DNA from: Sporobolomyces roseus
Lineage: Eukaryota > Basidiomycota > Microbotryomycetes > Sporidiobolales > Sporidiobolaceae
Length of the DNA stretch: 64,000 nucleotides
Reading direction: 5' to 3'
Assembly (NCBI GenBank): GCA_016617785.1
Contig: JADILM010000009.1
Span: 1-64,000, forward strand
Part shown: one piece after another, positions 61,673 through 64,000 of the stretch
How positions within the stretch are numbered: the stretch's first letter is position 1
Layout: the number at the start of each line of letters is the position of its first letter
The notes under the pieces: model-generated
Database searches by the model: none
Seen by the model: the letters and a program-made list of their open reading frames with translations, nothing else
What the model was told of the DNA's origin: nothing
Program-made: the position numbers and the translations under genes

Positions 61673-63369
61673 CTAGTTCTCCTTCTCGGCAGCATTACCC
61701 TCAGCTCCATCTGTAGTCTCCTCGGTATCCTCAAGTCCTCCTTCCATCCTGACTTTTTCAATTTCCTCCTCGATCTGTACCGTCGCTTCTTGATCTGATG
61801 GATTGACGAGTGCTGAAGAGATGAGTAAGACTTCCTCGAGCTATCATCGTTGAGAGACTGTCAGCGAGAGATCAAATTTCGGAGGAAACGAGAGCGAGAC
61901 GTACTTTGCGATATTGAGTATCTTTTCCAGAAGGATGAGCGACAGAAGCTGGTAACTCAGCGAAAGAAGTGATAGTCTCCCGAAGAGCGTCGATAGCTAC
62001 AAGCGACGATGAAGAGTCAATAAAGCTACGAGCAAAGAAAAGGAAAGTATGCAAACTTACCCTCTTGACTAGCTTTCTTGACGAGTTTGACATCTTCTGC
62101 ATCCATCGGTAACTCCTTGACCTCTGACTCCTCGTCATCCTCCACCTCATCCTCCTCATCTTCCGGTCTATACTTGGCTTCGAGAGCGTCCTCCGACATG
62201 ATGAATTTAGCCATTCTCGCATCGGCGATAACTACCCTCTTCAACCATTTCCAAAGTTGAATTTGTGCCTTTCTCTCCTCTCCCTTCTCCCTACCATCAT
62301 TCTCAATCCCCATACTGCCATCGAGATCCTCGTTGTCCAACTCGTCCACAGTAATTTCGAACGCCCTAATATCCTTATCCGAATCTTTCGTCGACTCCAC
62401 CAACTTATGTTCCCACCCCTCCCTATCGTCCGAGGGACACTCTTCCCTGAACGCGATACACTGTGTCCAACTCCGCAATTGAGCAAGTACAGCGTCCCCA
62501 TCATCGAAGTAATCCAACTTCGTCCCCAATCCCCAACAACTACTCTCAATTCTATCCGACTGAGCCCATTTCAATTCGTGAGCCAACTTCAATCCTTCTT
62601 CCCTCTCCCCTGCTTCAATCATGCATTTGGCGAGTGAGCATTTGCAATGAATGATATCCGCTCCAACTAAAGTCATCATCAAATCCTCGCTCTCTCCATC
62701 ATCCCAACTACGAGCCAACCCATCATGAATCATCTTGTACTTGAAATGACCCGCTTCCAACCATTCCCTCTTAGTCCTAGGTTCATTCAAATCGATTTTC
62801 CTCTTCTTATTCCCTCCACCTCCTCCCAACTTGACACTCGCACTCCTCAATTCCTCTTTCGGATCCTCAAACAATTCCCCCAAATGATGTAAACTCCAAC
62901 CCTGTAAATAGAGTACCATAGCTTCCATGAACCTCTCCTCATCCTCCCCTAACCCAAGTGCCCCCAATTTCTCTTCCCCTGCTTCTTGCCTCCTCTTTTC
63001 AACTTTCTCATCACTCCTTTCTCCAGCCTGATCCCTCTCACATACTTTACCATAATCACCTTGTTTGATATATTGTTCTAATACGGCGCAACCATGCAAA
63101 ATCCCTCGTAAGAATGATCTAGCTTCATCTAGTTTCTCTGGGTCGAGATGGGCGAAAGTGAGATCGGTTGGGAAAGGGTAAAGAATCTCGAGGACTGTGA
63201 GACGGAGTTCGAATAAGTCGGAAAGGGTCAAGCAGTCTTCGTCGAGGGGATAAGTTCGTTCTGAGGAAGTTGAAGTTGAAGTGGAGGGAGTGGAATCGGA
63301 GGGAAGGGAGGAAGGGTCGAAGGGAGCTGAACGTTTCGATGCTTTCAATCCTTTGGGTTTGGGAGGCAT
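61673..63369 (-). CDS. Ett1/Nro1-like enhancer of translation termination
   Basis: In yeasts Ett1/Nro1 is a nuclear helical-repeat protein that promotes translation termination and oxygen-regulated Ofd1 control, together with a 2-oxoglutarate oxygenase partner. Three exons: the first 63369-62061 starts MPPKPKGLKASKRSAPFD. A second follows, beginning AIDALRETITSFAELPASVA and ending DTQYRK (about 61997-61903). A third begins LEEVLLISSALVNPSDQE and ends at TAG 61673. The order basic nuclear-type N-terminus, TPR-like helices (ALVLYLQGW-type repeats), acidic stretch, then QYRKLEEVLL and IEKVRMEGGLED near the C-terminus fits the family as I remember it. The acidic tail is long. Without a profile search this is a family call and not a functional proof. 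Divergent from the carrier gene. Confidence 0.6.
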
Positions 63370-63771
63370 TGTGGGAGCAGGAAGTGAGGAAAGGTGAGGG
63401 GGAGGAAGCTACTGTAGAAGAGGACAGCAGATAGTCAGCTTTTGGATACGGCTCTAACTAGCTAAGATGTCGTATGTCCCGCCCCGCTGTTCTCCTGCTC
63501 TCACGAGCTCTCGAGCTTCAGGTATCGCTTCATCAACTTGACCCAATAAAGTGACGCCGCAAATAGCGACAACTTGATGGATTGACTTCGGCATGATATG
63601 TGATTGATGAGAGTAGTAGAGCGCACCTTTCCAAGCTAAACCGAGTAGTTCTAGTGATTGAGATGAGTAGAAGTTTCCTGATGATGAAAGGTTCAAAAAA
63701 TTCCGCCGATCCTTTTCCTTCCTCTCCTCCCCACTCTCTGTCCAACTCAGCTAGACTACGAGCTGAGTAGT
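63370..63771. promoter_or_regulatory. Divergent intergenic region between Ett1-like and carrier genes
   Basis: 402 bp. A minus-strand frame at 63454-63745 (containing SIHQVVAICGVTLLGQVDEA) is weakly protein-like but has no connection to other exons. Otherwise promoter-like, with a CT-rich leader just before the carrier ATG (63715-63750). Confidence 0.35.
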
Positions 63772-64000
63772 ATGACTACCTCTACGACTTCGAACCCAGT
63801 CTTACTCCCTCAAGAGCTCCTCCATCCAGATGATCGATCAATAAACTCTCCTCTCTCATCCGCTCTACCTCCTCAAAACCCAACACCTCCAGCACCATCA
63901 GGGGATAAATGGAAAGGATTCGCAGCGGGTACTTTGTCGGGATTATCGAAACTGGCGATTGGTCATCCGTTCGATACTATCAAAGTAAGGTTTCGCACAT
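63772..64000 (+). CDS. Mitochondrial carrier family protein, first exon (runs off the window)
   Basis: Exon 1 (63772-63984) encodes a Pro/Ser-rich N-terminus (MTTSTTSNPVLLPQELLHPD) and then WKGFAAGTLSGLSKLAIGHP with FDTIK before a GTAAGG donor. This is the start of the first transmembrane helix and the PX[DE]xx[KR] signature of mitochondrial inner-membrane carriers. The repeat continues past 64000. The Gly-rich helix recalls the carnitine/amino-acid carrier branch, but the substrate cannot be decided from one exon. Confidence 0.75.
   Translation, partial: MTTSTTSNPVLLPQELLHPDDRSINSPLSSALPPQNPTPPAPSGDKWKGFAAGTLSGLSKLAIGHPFDTIKVRFRT

Overview
The window looks like nuclear DNA of a basidiomycete fungus, probably a yeast-like one. 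The genes are rich in short introns (mostly 45-75 nt) with GTAAGT, GTGAGC or GTACGT donors and CAG/TAG acceptors. 5' leaders are pyrimidine-rich. The conserved genes are eukaryotic: cytosolic LeuRS, CK2 alpha, Ino1, Mcr1, Pam16, Med4, an ArfGAP and an Ett1-like protein. No bacterial, viral or transposon genes were recognised. I cannot name the species.

Layout. (1) 1-12.2 kb is gene-poor and repetitive. It holds about four copies of a ~1.02-kb pyrimidine-rich repeat (1-3.16 kb, the first copies collapsed into homopolymer-like text), then a nine-unit ~162-bp tandem repeat (5.38-6.77 kb), then a stretch of broken or unresolved gene remnants (8.3-12 kb). (2) 12.25-19.3 kb: LeuRS, an F-box-like/LRR gene and a small single-pass membrane protein. 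(3) 19.6-37 kb: a large inverted repeat. Each arm carries a CK2 alpha kinase gene divergent from an F-box-like/LRR gene, and the arms flank a unique core of ArfGAP, Mcr1 and Ino1. (4) 37.5-40.1 kb: a LigB-type extradiol dioxygenase and a disrupted ORF. (5) 40.2-56.2 kb: six more F-box-like/LRR paralogues, three pointing right then three pointing left, around Med4, Pam16 and an unrecognised membrane-anchored protein. Two of the paralogues form a second inverted repeat. (6) 56.5-64 kb: two convergent MYND-finger genes, an Ett1/Nro1-like gene and the first exon of a mitochondrial carrier.

The main story is local expansion and decay. Nine members of one F-box-like/LRR family share an intron position after the N-terminal box in the seven members where that region could be aligned. 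Some look intact (A, C, E, F, G, I). Others carry single lesions: a C-run deletion, an 11-bp tandem duplication, and a frameshift plus a Gln-to-stop change. Isolated in-frame TAA/TAG codons, each explicable as a CAA/CAG change, recur in other gene-like frames. Ino1, Mcr1 and LeuRS end in TAA or TAG, so I read these as pseudogenisation or consensus errors and not as a changed genetic code. Homopolymer-type errors in the underlying assembly are a real possibility, especially in the first 1.2 kb.
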